A stretch of DNA of 64,000 nt, taken from positions 1,736,001-1,800,000 of the forward strand of contig NZ_OZ244162.1 of assembly GCF_965216485.1 (NCBI RefSeq), read 5' to 3'. Below, in pieces: positions 51,197-59,228 of this stretch. The stretch's first letter is position 1; every line of letters starts with the position of its first letter. The position numbers and the translations under genes are program-made. This DNA comes from Algiphilus sp965216485 (GTDB taxonomy: Bacteria; Pseudomonadota; Gammaproteobacteria; Nevskiales; Nevskiaceae). A model generated the notes under the pieces. The model was not told where the DNA came from. It was given only the letters and a program-made list of their open reading frames with translations, and did no database searches.

Positions 51197-51568
51197 CTAC
51201 GGTGCCTTCACCACCACCGTGCCCTTCATCTTGGGATGCATGGCACAGGAATAGTCATAGGTTCCGGGCTCCTGGAAGGTGTACATCCAGGTGGATTCCA
51301 TGTGCATGCGCGGACTTGGCGCAACGCCGGGCAGCTTGACCTTGTGGTTGGAGCCGTCGTAGTTGGTCCAGACCACTGTGGTACCGGCCTCGACTTCAAT
51401 CGTTTCGGGTTCGAAGCGCATGAAGTCGACGATTTCCACCTGAACGGCGTCTTCGGGGACCGATGCTTTTTCGGCGTGGCCGTCGGCGGCGTAGGTGGTA
51501 CTCGCGGCCAGGCCGAGGACAACGGCTAGGGCGAACTGCGAGGGCTTGGTGCAAGGGTGTGTGCGCAT
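51197..51568 (-). CDS. Exported cupredoxin (plastocyanin-like)
   Basis: A 123-residue periplasmic protein. Signal peptide with SQFALAVVLGLAASTTYA, cleavage near 28. The type 1 copper site is formed by the His in DGSNHKVKLP and by Cys108, His111 and Met114 in YSCAMHPKMKG. IEVEAGTTVVWTNYD is the family strand. It lies 15 bases downstream of an OmpA-cupredoxin fusion gene and resembles that protein's C-terminal domain, so it may be a soluble exchange partner. Electron-transfer role inferred from fold. Confidence 0.9.
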   Translation of the reverse strand: MRTHPCTKPSQFALAVVLGLAASTTYAADGHAEKASVPEDAVQVEIVDFMRFEPETIEVEAGTTVVWTNYDGSNHKVKLPGVAPSPRMHMESTWMYTFQEPGTYDYSCAMHPKMKGTVVVKAP

Positions 51569-51583
51569 AGGGAATTCCTCTGC

Positions 51584-52921
51584 TTAGCGTGCAACCCGGA
51601 TGGTTCCGGTCATGCTTGGGTGGATACCGCAGCGGTACGTGTACTCACCTGCGGTGTCGAAGGTCCGGCTGAAGCTTTCGCCGGGCGGAATCCGGAAGCT
51701 CTCGCGATCCATGAATTTGATGGTGTGATCGCTGTTACCGGTATTGGTCCACTTGACCCGTGTCCCCTGGGACACCGTGATCAGGGAAGGCGTAAAGGTG
51801 AAATCCTCGATCCGCACCGTCGAGCCGAGAGCGTCGGGTACTGTTGCCGGATCCTGCTGCGGCGACGCGGTGCTGGCGTCGGACGCGGCGTCCGGATCGG
51901 CGTCCAGGACGTGCAGTTCGGCGCGTCGATTGCGCGCGCGACCTTCCTCCGTATCGTTGCTGGCTGCAGGCTGTGATTCCCCAAAGCCTTCGATGGTCAG
52001 GCGCTCGGCGGCAATGCCGGCCTCTACCAGGTGGTCCTTGATCGCCTTGGCGCGACGCAGCGAGAGTCGCTGGTTGTAGGCATCGGAGGCGGTCGAGTCC
52101 GTGTGACCGCGCACCTCGACCTTCAGGTCATCGCGTTCGGTGAGCGCCTCGGCCACCCGGTCCAGGGTCTGCGAGGCGGTTGCATTCAGCTGTGCGCTGT
52201 CGACGGCGAAATACACGCCTTCGAGAAGGATGGTGTCACCGACCTCGCAGCCAGCGAGATCGACCACATCGTCGGGCGCGGAGACCGCGCAGGGCGCCTC
52301 GACCACGCGCACGGGTTCGCGCGGCGGCTCGGGCAGGGGCGCCGGCGCCGGTGTCGGGGCGGGCGGGGCCGCCTCGGCCTTGCGGCCGAAGGGCAGCAGC
52401 AAACCGGCGTTGATGCGCGGTTCATCGAAGCCGTCCGCGCTCTGGTAGAGCGCTTCGATGACAAAGCTCAAGCCACCGACGACGTTCCCGAAGGCGTAGC
52501 CAAGTCCGCCGCTGTAGTGGGCGTGGTTCCCCGCCAACGCCTCAGCGTGGACATAGAGGTTGCCGCGGAAAGGATAGAGATTGAGCCCGAGACCACCACC
52601 ATAAAGCTCGATGTCGTCCGGGCAGTTGTTGCCGAAGTTCTCGCAACCGAAGCTCAGCCCTTCTTTGACTTCGCCGTAGTCCAGGTAGCTGGCGCGAAGT
52701 TCAACGCCCATGTAGGGAGTCAGGCGGCGACCGAGGGCGACGGCGCCGCCATAGGCGTCGTCCGTGCCGCGTTCATCGTCGGCGAATACGTAGGAGGCCA
52801 TGGGTGCGATGTAGTTGCCTGCTTCGCTGGCACCGGCAACCCCGGTCGATAGCGCTGCCGCCACGGCTGAGACGGCGGCGACGGTAGTGCCGCGACTTGG
52901 TTTGCGAATGATCTTCTGCAT
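51584..52921 (-). CDS. OmpA-like outer-membrane protein fused to a C-terminal cupredoxin
   Basis: 445 residues. Signal peptide to about 30 (ending GVAGA), then a beta-barrel domain to about 190 (NYIAPMASYVFADDERGTDD, VGGLSFVIEALYQ), a Pro/Ala linker, and an OmpA peptidoglycan-binding domain (VYFAVDSAQLNATASQTLD, VEVRGHTDSTASDAYNQRLS, RARNRRAELHV). The last 77 residues are a cupredoxin: FTFTPSLITVSQGTRVKW, His in GNSDHTIKF, and Cys431, His434 and Met437 in YRCGIHPSMTG. The fusion would fix a copper site next to the cell wall under the outer membrane. ATG at 52921 starts the signal peptide. The leader is sigma-54/ANTAR controlled. Confidence 0.9.
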   Translation of the reverse strand: MQKIIRKPSRGTTVAAVSAVAAALSTGVAGASEAGNYIAPMASYVFADDERGTDDAYGGAVALGRRLTPYMGVELRASYLDYGEVKEGLSFGCENFGNNCPDDIELYGGGLGLNLYPFRGNLYVHAEALAGNHAHYSGGLGYAFGNVVGGLSFVIEALYQSADGFDEPRINAGLLLPFGRKAEAAPPAPTPAPAPLPEPPREPVRVVEAPCAVSAPDDVVDLAGCEVGDTILLEGVYFAVDSAQLNATASQTLDRVAEALTERDDLKVEVRGHTDSTASDAYNQRLSLRRAKAIKDHLVEAGIAAERLTIEGFGESQPAASNDTEEGRARNRRAELHVLDADPDAASDASTASPQQDPATVPDALGSTVRIEDFTFTPSLITVSQGTRVKWTNTGNSDHTIKFMDRESFRIPPGESFSRTFDTAGEYTYRCGIHPSMTGTIRVAR

Positions 52922-52974
52922 GCTCCTTCCCCCTGACGATGACCATGGATGCCTGCTGCATCGTTCTGATGGAC

Positions 52975-53015
52975 AAAAAAAATCCACCCGGCTCTGTGTG
53001 TTGAGCGGGGTGGAC
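52975..53015 (-). terminator. Intrinsic terminator inside the OmpA-cupredoxin leader
   Basis: Minus-strand stem GTCCACCC/GGGTGGAT with a loop of about 25 bases (partly self-complementary), followed by eight T. It lies 54 bases before the start codon, with no upstream gene on this strand. Confidence 0.8.
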
Positions 53016-53030
53016 GTCGCTATCCCTGCG

Positions 53031-53062
53031 CCGGTCGCCATTGACCGGGACAAATTGTTGCC
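53031..53062 (-). promoter_or_regulatory. ANTAR-type two-hairpin antiterminator element (OmpA-cupredoxin operon)
   Basis: On the minus strand P1 GGCA[ACAATT]TGTC abuts P2 CCGGTC[AATGGC]GACCGG, both with six-base loops. Loop 2 (A1, G4) is identical to that in the nirB leader, and loop 1 differs by one base from that of the DUF3034 leader, while the stems differ. It starts about 13 bases after the predicted start site and precedes the terminator. Confidence 0.75.
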
Positions 53063-53085
53063 TCGAGAGGCGTTGGCGTTCTGGA

Positions 53086-53101
53086 AGCAAAACGCGTGCC
53101 A
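53086..53101 (-). promoter_or_regulatory. Sigma-54 promoter of the OmpA-cupredoxin operon
   Basis: TGGCACGCGTTTTGCT on the minus strand, an excellent -24/-12 match with ten bases between GG and GC. Start expected near 53075. Confidence 0.85.
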
Positions 53102-53186
53102 TCCTGCGGAAGTCCGCCTCCGACGCCATTCAGGCGCGGGGCATTGCGTAGGCAGGCACCGCCGATGCGCTGCATTGTTGCTGCAC

Positions 53187-53203
53187 CGCACCAACACAGG
53201 GCG
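53187..53203. promoter_or_regulatory. Candidate NtrC site between the cupredoxin and TPR promoters
   Basis: CGCACCAACACAGGGCG keeps GCACCA and part of the right half of the NtrC dyad. It lies 72 to 86 bases from both divergent sigma-54 promoters. The 476-base gap 52922-53397 holds only leaders, promoters and this site. Confidence 0.35.
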
Positions 53204-53274
53204 CAAGGTGCCCGTCGATGGTGCTCGCGGGACGGCAAAGCGTCCGAACCGCGGTGGCAGGGGCCGGAGCCAAT

Positions 53275-53290
53275 TGGCATGCCACTTGCT
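53275..53290 (+). promoter_or_regulatory. Sigma-54 promoter of the TPR operon
   Basis: TGGCATGCCACTTGCT, GG and GC separated by ten bases. Start expected near 53301. Confidence 0.8.
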
Positions 53291-53310
53291 CAACACTCTG
53301 GTGTGGCTTC

Positions 53311-53346
53311 CCCGGCCAGGGCCGGTCGGGCAGGACAACGTCGTCC
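53311..53346 (+). promoter_or_regulatory. ANTAR-type two-hairpin antiterminator element (TPR operon)
   Basis: P1 CCCGGCC[AGGGCC]GGTCGGG, two bases, then P2 GGAC[AACGTC]GTCC. Both six-base loops have A1 and G4, the full ANTAR pattern, about 10 bases after the predicted start site. A hairpin GCCGCT/AGCGGC (53358-53371) followed by AGCTTTCT may be a weak terminator; CCGCTG/CAGCGG pairing would compete with P2. Confidence 0.75.
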
Positions 53347-53397
53347 GCTGCATCGAGGCCGCTCCAGCGGCAGCTTTCTATGCGTGAGGGCGTCAAC

Positions 53398-53958
53398 ATG
53401 CCGTGTTTCCTTCCTGTTTCGCGATGGTCCGCTTCTGTGCTGCGCATTGCCGTCGCAGTCCTGTGGCTTGGCCTTGCCGTGCCGGTTAACGCCGGCGATT
53501 CGGTCGCGCTGGAGCGGGCGCTGCAGGCGGCGCTGTCCCTGCCGGCCGCATCGATCGAAACGCTCGACATCTACATCGGGACTGACATCGACGACCTGTC
53601 CGTGCAGTCGGCCCAGGTGACGATGGGCGATGCGCTGTTGGCCCGCCTCGAGGTAGGAGGTCGCGCAGCCGCCGCCTTGCACCGCGGCGGCATGCTGCGC
53701 TTGCGGATTCAATGTCCCAGCGCGACGCGCGACTGTGCCCGAGCACTCGCCGATGCGAAGGCCGGCCAAGACGAGCCGCTCGTGGTGGAGGTGCTGACAC
53801 GACGCACCGACGCAGCGATGAGTGCCACCTTGGTCCGCCTGACCCACGCGCTGTCCGTGGCTCCCGATACGGATATGGCGCCGCCGCAACTGATGCTGAC
53901 GCGGGACGGCGTCTTGCGTCGCCCCGTGCTGCAGCCACGCGAGCGGGATGCTTCATGA
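53398..53958 (+). CDS. Exported protein of unknown function, first gene of the TPR operon
   Basis: A 186-residue protein with a signal peptide (SVLRIAVAVLWLGLAVPVNA, cleavage near 32). The mature part begins GDSVALERALQAALSLP and includes IETLDIYIGTDIDDL and one possible disulfide (CPSATRDC). I recognise no family. ATG at 53398 has GAGGG eight bases upstream; ATG 53380 is in frame but would extend past the signal peptide start. Overlaps the next gene by four bases. The first of five genes all predicted to be exported. Confidence 0.7.
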   Translation: MPCFLPVSRWSASVLRIAVAVLWLGLAVPVNAGDSVALERALQAALSLPAASIETLDIYIGTDIDDLSVQSAQVTMGDALLARLEVGGRAAAALHRGGMLRLRIQCPSATRDCARALADAKAGQDEPLVVEVLTRRTDAAMSATLVRLTHALSVAPDTDMAPPQLMLTRDGVLRRPVLQPRERDAS

Positions 53959-55316
53959 GCCGCGGTCGCTCTTTCCACCGAACGCGGACCGTTGCGGTCC
54001 TGATCGGAGGCATGCTGCCGGGCATGGCGATGCCGTCAGCGTCACAGCCTGAACTGGCCTATGCCCAGTGGCTTCTGGACAGCGGCGATGCCTTCGGCGC
54101 CGCCGTCGTCCTGCAGCAGATGCCGCCCGCCTATGCCGATCCGTCGGCGCTGGAGCGCCGGCAGCGATTGCAAGCGCGGACCCGTACCGCCATCGACACG
54201 TTGCTGCGCATGCCAGCGCCTTCAGCAGCTGAAGGGTCGGCGCACGCCTCGCTCGAGACCGTGGAGGCGCACCTCGCCGACGGGCATCCCGAGCGTGCCG
54301 TCACGGTGCTTGAAGGGCTCATGGCGCGCGAGGACGAGGAGGCGATGGACTTGCGGGATGCCTGCCACCTCTTGCTGGCCCGCATCGCGCTGCGCGCGGG
54401 GCGCGTCGAAACCGCCCGCGAGCATTACCAGTCGATCAGCAGTCCCGGCCCGTTGTCATCCGAGGCGCTGCTGGAGCTGGGATGGAGCTATCTCTTGCCT
54501 GTGCGCGTGGATGCCGAGGCGGACGCGCCCTCGCGCAAGCTGCTGGCGCCGAGTGCACTGCCGCTGCGGGCTTCGTCGCCGGAGGTGCTCGCGCAGTTGC
54601 GTCGCGAGACCCCCTTTCGAAGCTACGCAGGTGTGGCACGCAGCGAACGTGCCGCCGATCTCGCGACATCGGTCCGGATCTGGCAGGAACTGATCGGACG
54701 GGACCCGTTGGATCTGGCGGTGCAGGAGGGGCAGCTCGCGCTTGCCTACGCCTTGGAGCACATGGGGGATCATCAGCGCGCACTGCACCACTACGAGCGC
54801 ACGGTCAGCGTGCTCGCCCGCGGACGCGAGCTGCTTGGCACTGCGATGGCACATGTGCGTTCCAAGCAGTTGGTCACGGCGATCGCCCGGGGCAGCGCCA
54901 GCCCGGTCGTGCACTGGCCTTGGTGGACGGTCGAACGCCGTGCCAGTCGCTGGTGGATCGGAGACGACCGCTCACCGCTCGCGCTGTTCTACGCGCGTTA
55001 TCTCATTGCCGATCATGCTTTCGCGGCTGCCGCCGAGCGCCTGCAGCTGATCTACGCGGTGCGGGCGCATCTGCGTGGCGCGGTGGCCACCGCCCGTGAC
55101 GGCGCGGCAGAGGCGGCTGGGATTCTGGAGCGGCTCGCGCCCGTGGTGCGCGAGGCCGAGACGGCGATCGAAGCCCATGCCATCGACTTGTTGCAGGAAC
55201 GGCAGACGCGCATCGAATCCCTGCTCGCGGAAGCACATTTCGCGATCGCGCGGATGCACGAGCCCGACGCCTTTGCGCGAGACGCTACGGTGTTGACGGG
55301 GGAGGGCGCGTCATGA
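53955..55316 (+). CDS. Exported TPR-like protein
   Basis: A 453-residue protein with an N-terminal export signal (RTRTVAVLIGGMLPGMAMPSAS) and an alpha-helical repeat architecture: PELAYAQWLLDSGDAFGAAV, HLLLARIALRAGRVETAREH with LLELGWSYLLP, and LALAYALEHMGDHQRALHHY are TPR-type helix pairs. A Trp-rich segment (HWPWWTVERRASRWWIGDD) precedes a C-terminal coiled region. Periplasmic scaffold is the likely role. ATGA overlaps at both ends. Confidence 0.72.
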   Translation: MSRGRSFHRTRTVAVLIGGMLPGMAMPSASQPELAYAQWLLDSGDAFGAAVVLQQMPPAYADPSALERRQRLQARTRTAIDTLLRMPAPSAAEGSAHASLETVEAHLADGHPERAVTVLEGLMAREDEEAMDLRDACHLLLARIALRAGRVETAREHYQSISSPGPLSSEALLELGWSYLLPVRVDAEADAPSRKLLAPSALPLRASSPEVLAQLRRETPFRSYAGVARSERAADLATSVRIWQELIGRDPLDLAVQEGQLALAYALEHMGDHQRALHHYERTVSVLARGRELLGTAMAHVRSKQLVTAIARGSASPVVHWPWWTVERRASRWWIGDDRSPLALFYARYLIADHAFAAAAERLQLIYAVRAHLRGAVATARDGAAEAAGILERLAPVVREAETAIEAHAIDLLQERQTRIESLLAEAHFAIARMHEPDAFARDATVLTGEGAS

Positions 55317-58180
55317 CGCGCGTGCCGGTCCTGAGCATGATGGCCGCCGTTCTGTTGACGGCTTGTCAGGCGATCGCGCCGGAAGGACGCGAAAGTCCGA
55401 GCGTGGGCACGATGGTGGGCGCCTCTGGCAGCCTCGGCGCGGGTGAGGGATGGCTGGTTGTCGACCGCGCCGATTTGGTCTCGCCCAAGCGCACGGCGCC
55501 GGCGGCGGGATCCATGGCGGTCTCGCTCGAACACTACGCAGCCTTGCTGGCGTTGCCGGGTGCACCCGCCGAGCTGCGGGCCGAGGCCCTGCGCCGCGCC
55601 GCCTATCTGCGGATACGGCAAGCCGCCGAGGGCGATCTTCAGGACCCTTCGCTTCTGCGCGCCGCACTCGACCATTACCGCCAGTTGTTCGCGGAGTTTC
55701 CGGGCGCCCCGGGCAATGACGCTGCGCGCTACCAGATGGCGCGCGCCTACGACATGCTGGGTCAGCGCGCCGAGGCGGCCGATACGCTGTCTCGCCTGTT
55801 GGACGACCATCCGGCGTCGCCGCTCTACGTTGACGCAGCCTTTCGCGCAGGCGAGCTGTATTACCAGGAGCGCGCGCTGAGCCAGGCCGCGCAGGCCTAC
55901 AGGCGCGTCCTTGCGCGCGGTTCCGAGGCGGAATCGCTGCAGCCACTGGCACGCTACAAATTGGGATGGACGCAGTTCATGGCGGGGAGGCACGAAGAGG
56001 CAGCCACCGTCTTCATCGATCTGCTCGGAGGGCTGCTGCCGGAGCCAGAAGCAGACTGTGCGCTGGATTGCCTGCGCGCGCTGGCGCGGGGCGAGGGCAT
56101 GGCCGCCCATCCGGAGCTGGGCGAGGATGCGTTGCGCGGGCTCACGCTGGCTTTGATGGCGCAGGGGGGCGTCGATGCCTTGGCGGCTCGGGCCCTGGAT
56201 GACGCGCGTGCACCCGTCTACTACTGGGCACTGGCCACAGCACTGCAGGAGCGCCAGCGATTTCACGATGCAGCGGCAACCTTTGCGGCTTTCATTGAAG
56301 GCTACCCAGCCCACCGCTGGGCGCCCATTTTCGGGGAGCGGGTCATCGCCAGCTACCATGCGGGTGGTTTTGCAACCGCGGCGATGACCGCGCGCGCGGA
56401 CTTCGTCGAGACCTTCGATGCCGGCGCACCGTACTGGCAGGGCGCCGCCCCCACTGACGCCGTCCAGGAGGCCTTGCGGACCCATCTGGACAGCCTCGCC
56501 AGCCATCATCACGCCCGGGCCCAGACCTTGTCGGCGTCCGATCTACCGGCGTCGCGGGCCGCCGCGCATGCGGCAACGCGCTGGTATCGAAGCTGGTTGG
56601 CGCTCTTGCCCGAGGGTTCCGAGCGCCATGCGGTCCGGCTGCGACTTGCCGATGCGCTGCTGGAAAGCGACGCACTCCCCGAGGCGGCCGATGCCTATCG
56701 CCGGCTGGCCTATGAGACACCCGGCTTCCCGCACTCCGACGAGGCCGCGCTGGCCGAGGTGCAGACCCGATATCGCATCGCGGAGCGCGCGCAAGGGGCG
56801 TTGGCGACCGATGCCACCCTGGACGCTATCGCTGCAAGCCGCCGACTGGCCGGGCGCGAGCCGGCGCATGCGCAGCGCAGCCGTATCCTGCTGCGCGCGG
56901 CCGAGGACAGCTTCAACCTGGGCCGCCACAATGACGCCATCGCCCTGGCCAGCGATGCACTTCAGCCCCTGCCGAGCGACGCCGCATTGGTATCGGATGC
57001 GCAGTTGCTGCTCGCTGACAGTCATCTCGTCAGCGGGCACTACGCCGAAGCCGAGTCGCGCTTTGAAGCGGCGCTGGCGGGTCCGGTGGCAAGCCGCTTC
57101 GACAGCGGGGCTGTCATGCAGCGCTATGCAACCGCGATCTACAGGCAGGGAGAAGCCGCGCGCGCGGCCGGGGCGCAGGCGCGCGCCGCCGAGATGTTTC
57201 TGCGTGTGGGTGAAAAGGCGCCGGGCACGGCGCTGGCGGCATCTGCCCACTTCGATGCCGGGGCCGTGATGGTCGATGCGCAGGCCTGGGCCCGTGCCGC
57301 CGAGATCTTCGACGACTTCCGGGCGCGCTATGCGTCGCATGCCTTGGTGCCCGACGCCGACAAATGGCTGGCGACGGCCTACCAGAAGAATGCGCAGCCG
57401 GGCGCGGCCGCGCACGTCTACGAGCGCATCGCGCGACGCGGGGCGGAGCCCGCCGCGGTGCGCCGCACCGCACAGTGGAAGGCGGCGCAGTTGTACGACG
57501 AGAGCGCGGCCCCGGCAGATGCCTACCGCGCCTACCAGCACTATGTGGCGGCCTATCCGATGCCGATGGATCACGCGCAGGAGGCCCGGCTGCGCCTCGC
57601 TGAGATTGCCCGTGACCATCCGCGTCTGCCCGGCAACGCCATGCAATGGTGGCGCGAGATCGTTGCCGTGGATGGCGCTGCAGGTGCCCAGCGCACGCCC
57701 TTCTCGGAGTTGGCTGCAGCCCGCGCGCACCTCCAATTGGGCCGTCAGCTTGCCGCCCGCGCCGAAGGCATCCGGTTGCGTCAGCCCTTGGCGGTACATT
57801 TGCGGGAACGGCAAGGCCTGATGCAGGAGGCGATTACGCATCTCCGCCAGGCGGATGCTTCGGGCTTTGACGATCTGGTCACGCTGGCGAGCTACGCCAT
57901 CGGCGCGACCTATCAGGAGTTAGTGCGCGGCCTTCAGGCTTCGCAGCGTCCGCCAGGACTTCGCGGTTTCGAGAAGGACGCCTACGAGCTGCTGCTCGAA
58001 GACGAAATCTATCCGGTGGAGGAACTGGCGATCGAAGCCCATCGCCGCAATCTCGAATATCTCGGCGAGGGGCTCTGGGATGCGTGGGTCCTGCAGAGTG
58101 CGGAAGCGCTCTCGCAACTGGTCCCCGCGCGCTATGCCCGCCAGGAACGGCAGGAGGATGTCTATGTCCCCTTCGACTAA
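55313..58180 (+). CDS. Large TPR lipoprotein
   Basis: A 955-residue protein with lipobox LLTAC (Cys near 20), so lipid-anchored, probably to the outer membrane. The rest is many TPR/SEL1-like helix pairs, e.g. LDHYRQLFAEFPGAPGNDAA, ALSQAAQAYRRVLARGSEAE and AADAYRRLAYETPGFPHSDE, resembling YbgF/BamD-type or gliding-motility TPR lipoproteins. No catalytic motif. Centre of the five-gene operon; its 3' end overlaps the next gene by 17 bases. Probably a large envelope scaffold. Confidence 0.8.
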   Translation: MTRVPVLSMMAAVLLTACQAIAPEGRESPSVGTMVGASGSLGAGEGWLVVDRADLVSPKRTAPAAGSMAVSLEHYAALLALPGAPAELRAEALRRAAYLRIRQAAEGDLQDPSLLRAALDHYRQLFAEFPGAPGNDAARYQMARAYDMLGQRAEAADTLSRLLDDHPASPLYVDAAFRAGELYYQERALSQAAQAYRRVLARGSEAESLQPLARYKLGWTQFMAGRHEEAATVFIDLLGGLLPEPEADCALDCLRALARGEGMAAHPELGEDALRGLTLALMAQGGVDALAARALDDARAPVYYWALATALQERQRFHDAAATFAAFIEGYPAHRWAPIFGERVIASYHAGGFATAAMTARADFVETFDAGAPYWQGAAPTDAVQEALRTHLDSLASHHHARAQTLSASDLPASRAAAHAATRWYRSWLALLPEGSERHAVRLRLADALLESDALPEAADAYRRLAYETPGFPHSDEAALAEVQTRYRIAERAQGALATDATLDAIAASRRLAGREPAHAQRSRILLRAAEDSFNLGRHNDAIALASDALQPLPSDAALVSDAQLLLADSHLVSGHYAEAESRFEAALAGPVASRFDSGAVMQRYATAIYRQGEAARAAGAQARAAEMFLRVGEKAPGTALAASAHFDAGAVMVDAQAWARAAEIFDDFRARYASHALVPDADKWLATAYQKNAQPGAAAHVYERIARRGAEPAAVRRTAQWKAAQLYDESAAPADAYRAYQHYVAAYPMPMDHAQEARLRLAEIARDHPRLPGNAMQWWREIVAVDGAAGAQRTPFSELAAARAHLQLGRQLAARAEGIRLRQPLAVHLRERQGLMQEAITHLRQADASGFDDLVTLASYAIGATYQELVRGLQASQRPPGLRGFEKDAYELLLEDEIYPVEELAIEAHRRNLEYLGEGLWDAWVLQSAEALSQLVPARYARQERQEDVYVPFD

Positions 58181-58871
58181 CGCACACCGCGTCCCGCGGC
58201 GTGGTCTCGTGCTTGCCACGGCGCTGAGCCTGTCCATCTTGTCGGCGTGCAGCACCGTGGAGACCAGGCGCCCCGCCGCGGAAGGCGCCCGCGCGCCCAT
58301 CGGGACTGAACCGTCGGAATCCCGAGCGCGCGCCGGGGAAGCGACGCCGCCATCGGAAGCGGCGCATGCCCGTTACGCGGAAGCGGTGGCGGCCATGCAG
58401 CGGGTGCGCTTCGATGTGGCGCGCGCGATCTTTGCGACCCTGGCGGAAAGCCATCCGCAGATGTCCGGTCCGCATACCAATCTCGGCATTCTCGCCGCGC
58501 GGGTGGACGACGATGCGGCGCGCGCCCTCGATCACTTTCGGTCAGCCGTTGCCGCCAACCCCGAGAACGCGACGGCGCACAACTGGATGGGTGTGCTGTA
58601 TCGCAAGCAAGGGGACTACGCAGAAGCCGAGCGGCACTATCGGGCAGCACTGCAAGCCAGCCCGGACTACGCCTTGGCACATCGCAATCTCGCGCTGCTC
58701 TACGATCTGTATCTCGACCGTCCTCCCGATGCGGCGCGCCACTACGAGGCCTATCGCAGACTCGCACAGGGCGGCGATGCACTGATGGCGGAGGTCTGGT
58801 TGCGGACCCTGCAGACGGACCCCCTCAAGCGGCCGGAAGTCGCTGCGATTGGCACTGGAGCACAGCCATGA
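58164..58871 (+). CDS. TPR lipoprotein
   Basis: A 235-residue protein with lipobox ILSAC after a hydrophobic leader (GLVLATALSLSILSAC). Three TPRs follow: AVAAMQRVRFDVARAIFATL, HTNLGILAARVDDDAARALD and HNWMGVLYRKQGDYAEAERH, ending in a similar LAHRNLALLYDLYLD. PilF/NlpI-like in size and layout. ATG at 58164 is preferred because AGGAGG lies six bases upstream; ATG 58158 is too close. Translationally coupled to both neighbours. Confidence 0.78.
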   Translation: MSPSTNAHRVPRRGLVLATALSLSILSACSTVETRRPAAEGARAPIGTEPSESRARAGEATPPSEAAHARYAEAVAAMQRVRFDVARAIFATLAESHPQMSGPHTNLGILAARVDDDAARALDHFRSAVAANPENATAHNWMGVLYRKQGDYAEAERHYRAALQASPDYALAHRNLALLYDLYLDRPPDAARHYEAYRRLAQGGDALMAEVWLRTLQTDPLKRPEVAAIGTGAQP

Positions 58872-59179
58872 GAACGCGCGCGGCTTACCGTCCGGCGCTG
58901 TGCTGGGGCCTTCTGCTGCTGTTGATCGCACCCGCGGCTGCCGCGCAGACGGCAGGTGCGCAAGCCGACCGCGGCAGTACGGTGATCGGGGACGAAGAAG
59001 AGGCGGCCATCGGCCTCTTCCTTCGCCCCTGGCGCGAGGAAGCGGTGAGCGATATCGACCGTCCGCCCCGGCACCACGACATGCGGCCCGAGGCATTGCG
59101 CATCGAGGATGTGCCGGCGCGCGTGCATCAGTACGAGCGCTTGCGCGCATTTCAGCGCACGCAGCCGCAGCGCCGCTAG
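58868..59179 (+). CDS. Small exported protein, last gene of the TPR operon
   Basis: A 103-residue protein: signal peptide (ALCWGLLLLLIAPAAAAQ) and a short mature part rich in charged residues (GDEEEAAIGLFLRPWREEAV). No family recognised and no cysteine in the mature part. ATGA overlap with the upstream gene. It converges with nasS; a GC-rich inverted repeat without a T-run (59202-59228) lies between. Confidence 0.65.
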   Translation: MRTRAAYRPALCWGLLLLLIAPAAAAQTAGAQADRGSTVIGDEEEAAIGLFLRPWREEAVSDIDRPPRHHDMRPEALRIEDVPARVHQYERLRAFQRTQPQRR

Positions 59180-59228
59180 GCGCCCGCCGACGAAAGAGCT
59201 GGCCCCCCAGCGCAATCGGGGGCGGCCG

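Noticed and set aside
53218..53397. Upstream extension of the first TPR-operon gene
   Set aside because: The open frame covers the sigma-54 promoter and leader hairpins; the signal peptide begins at the ATG at 53398.
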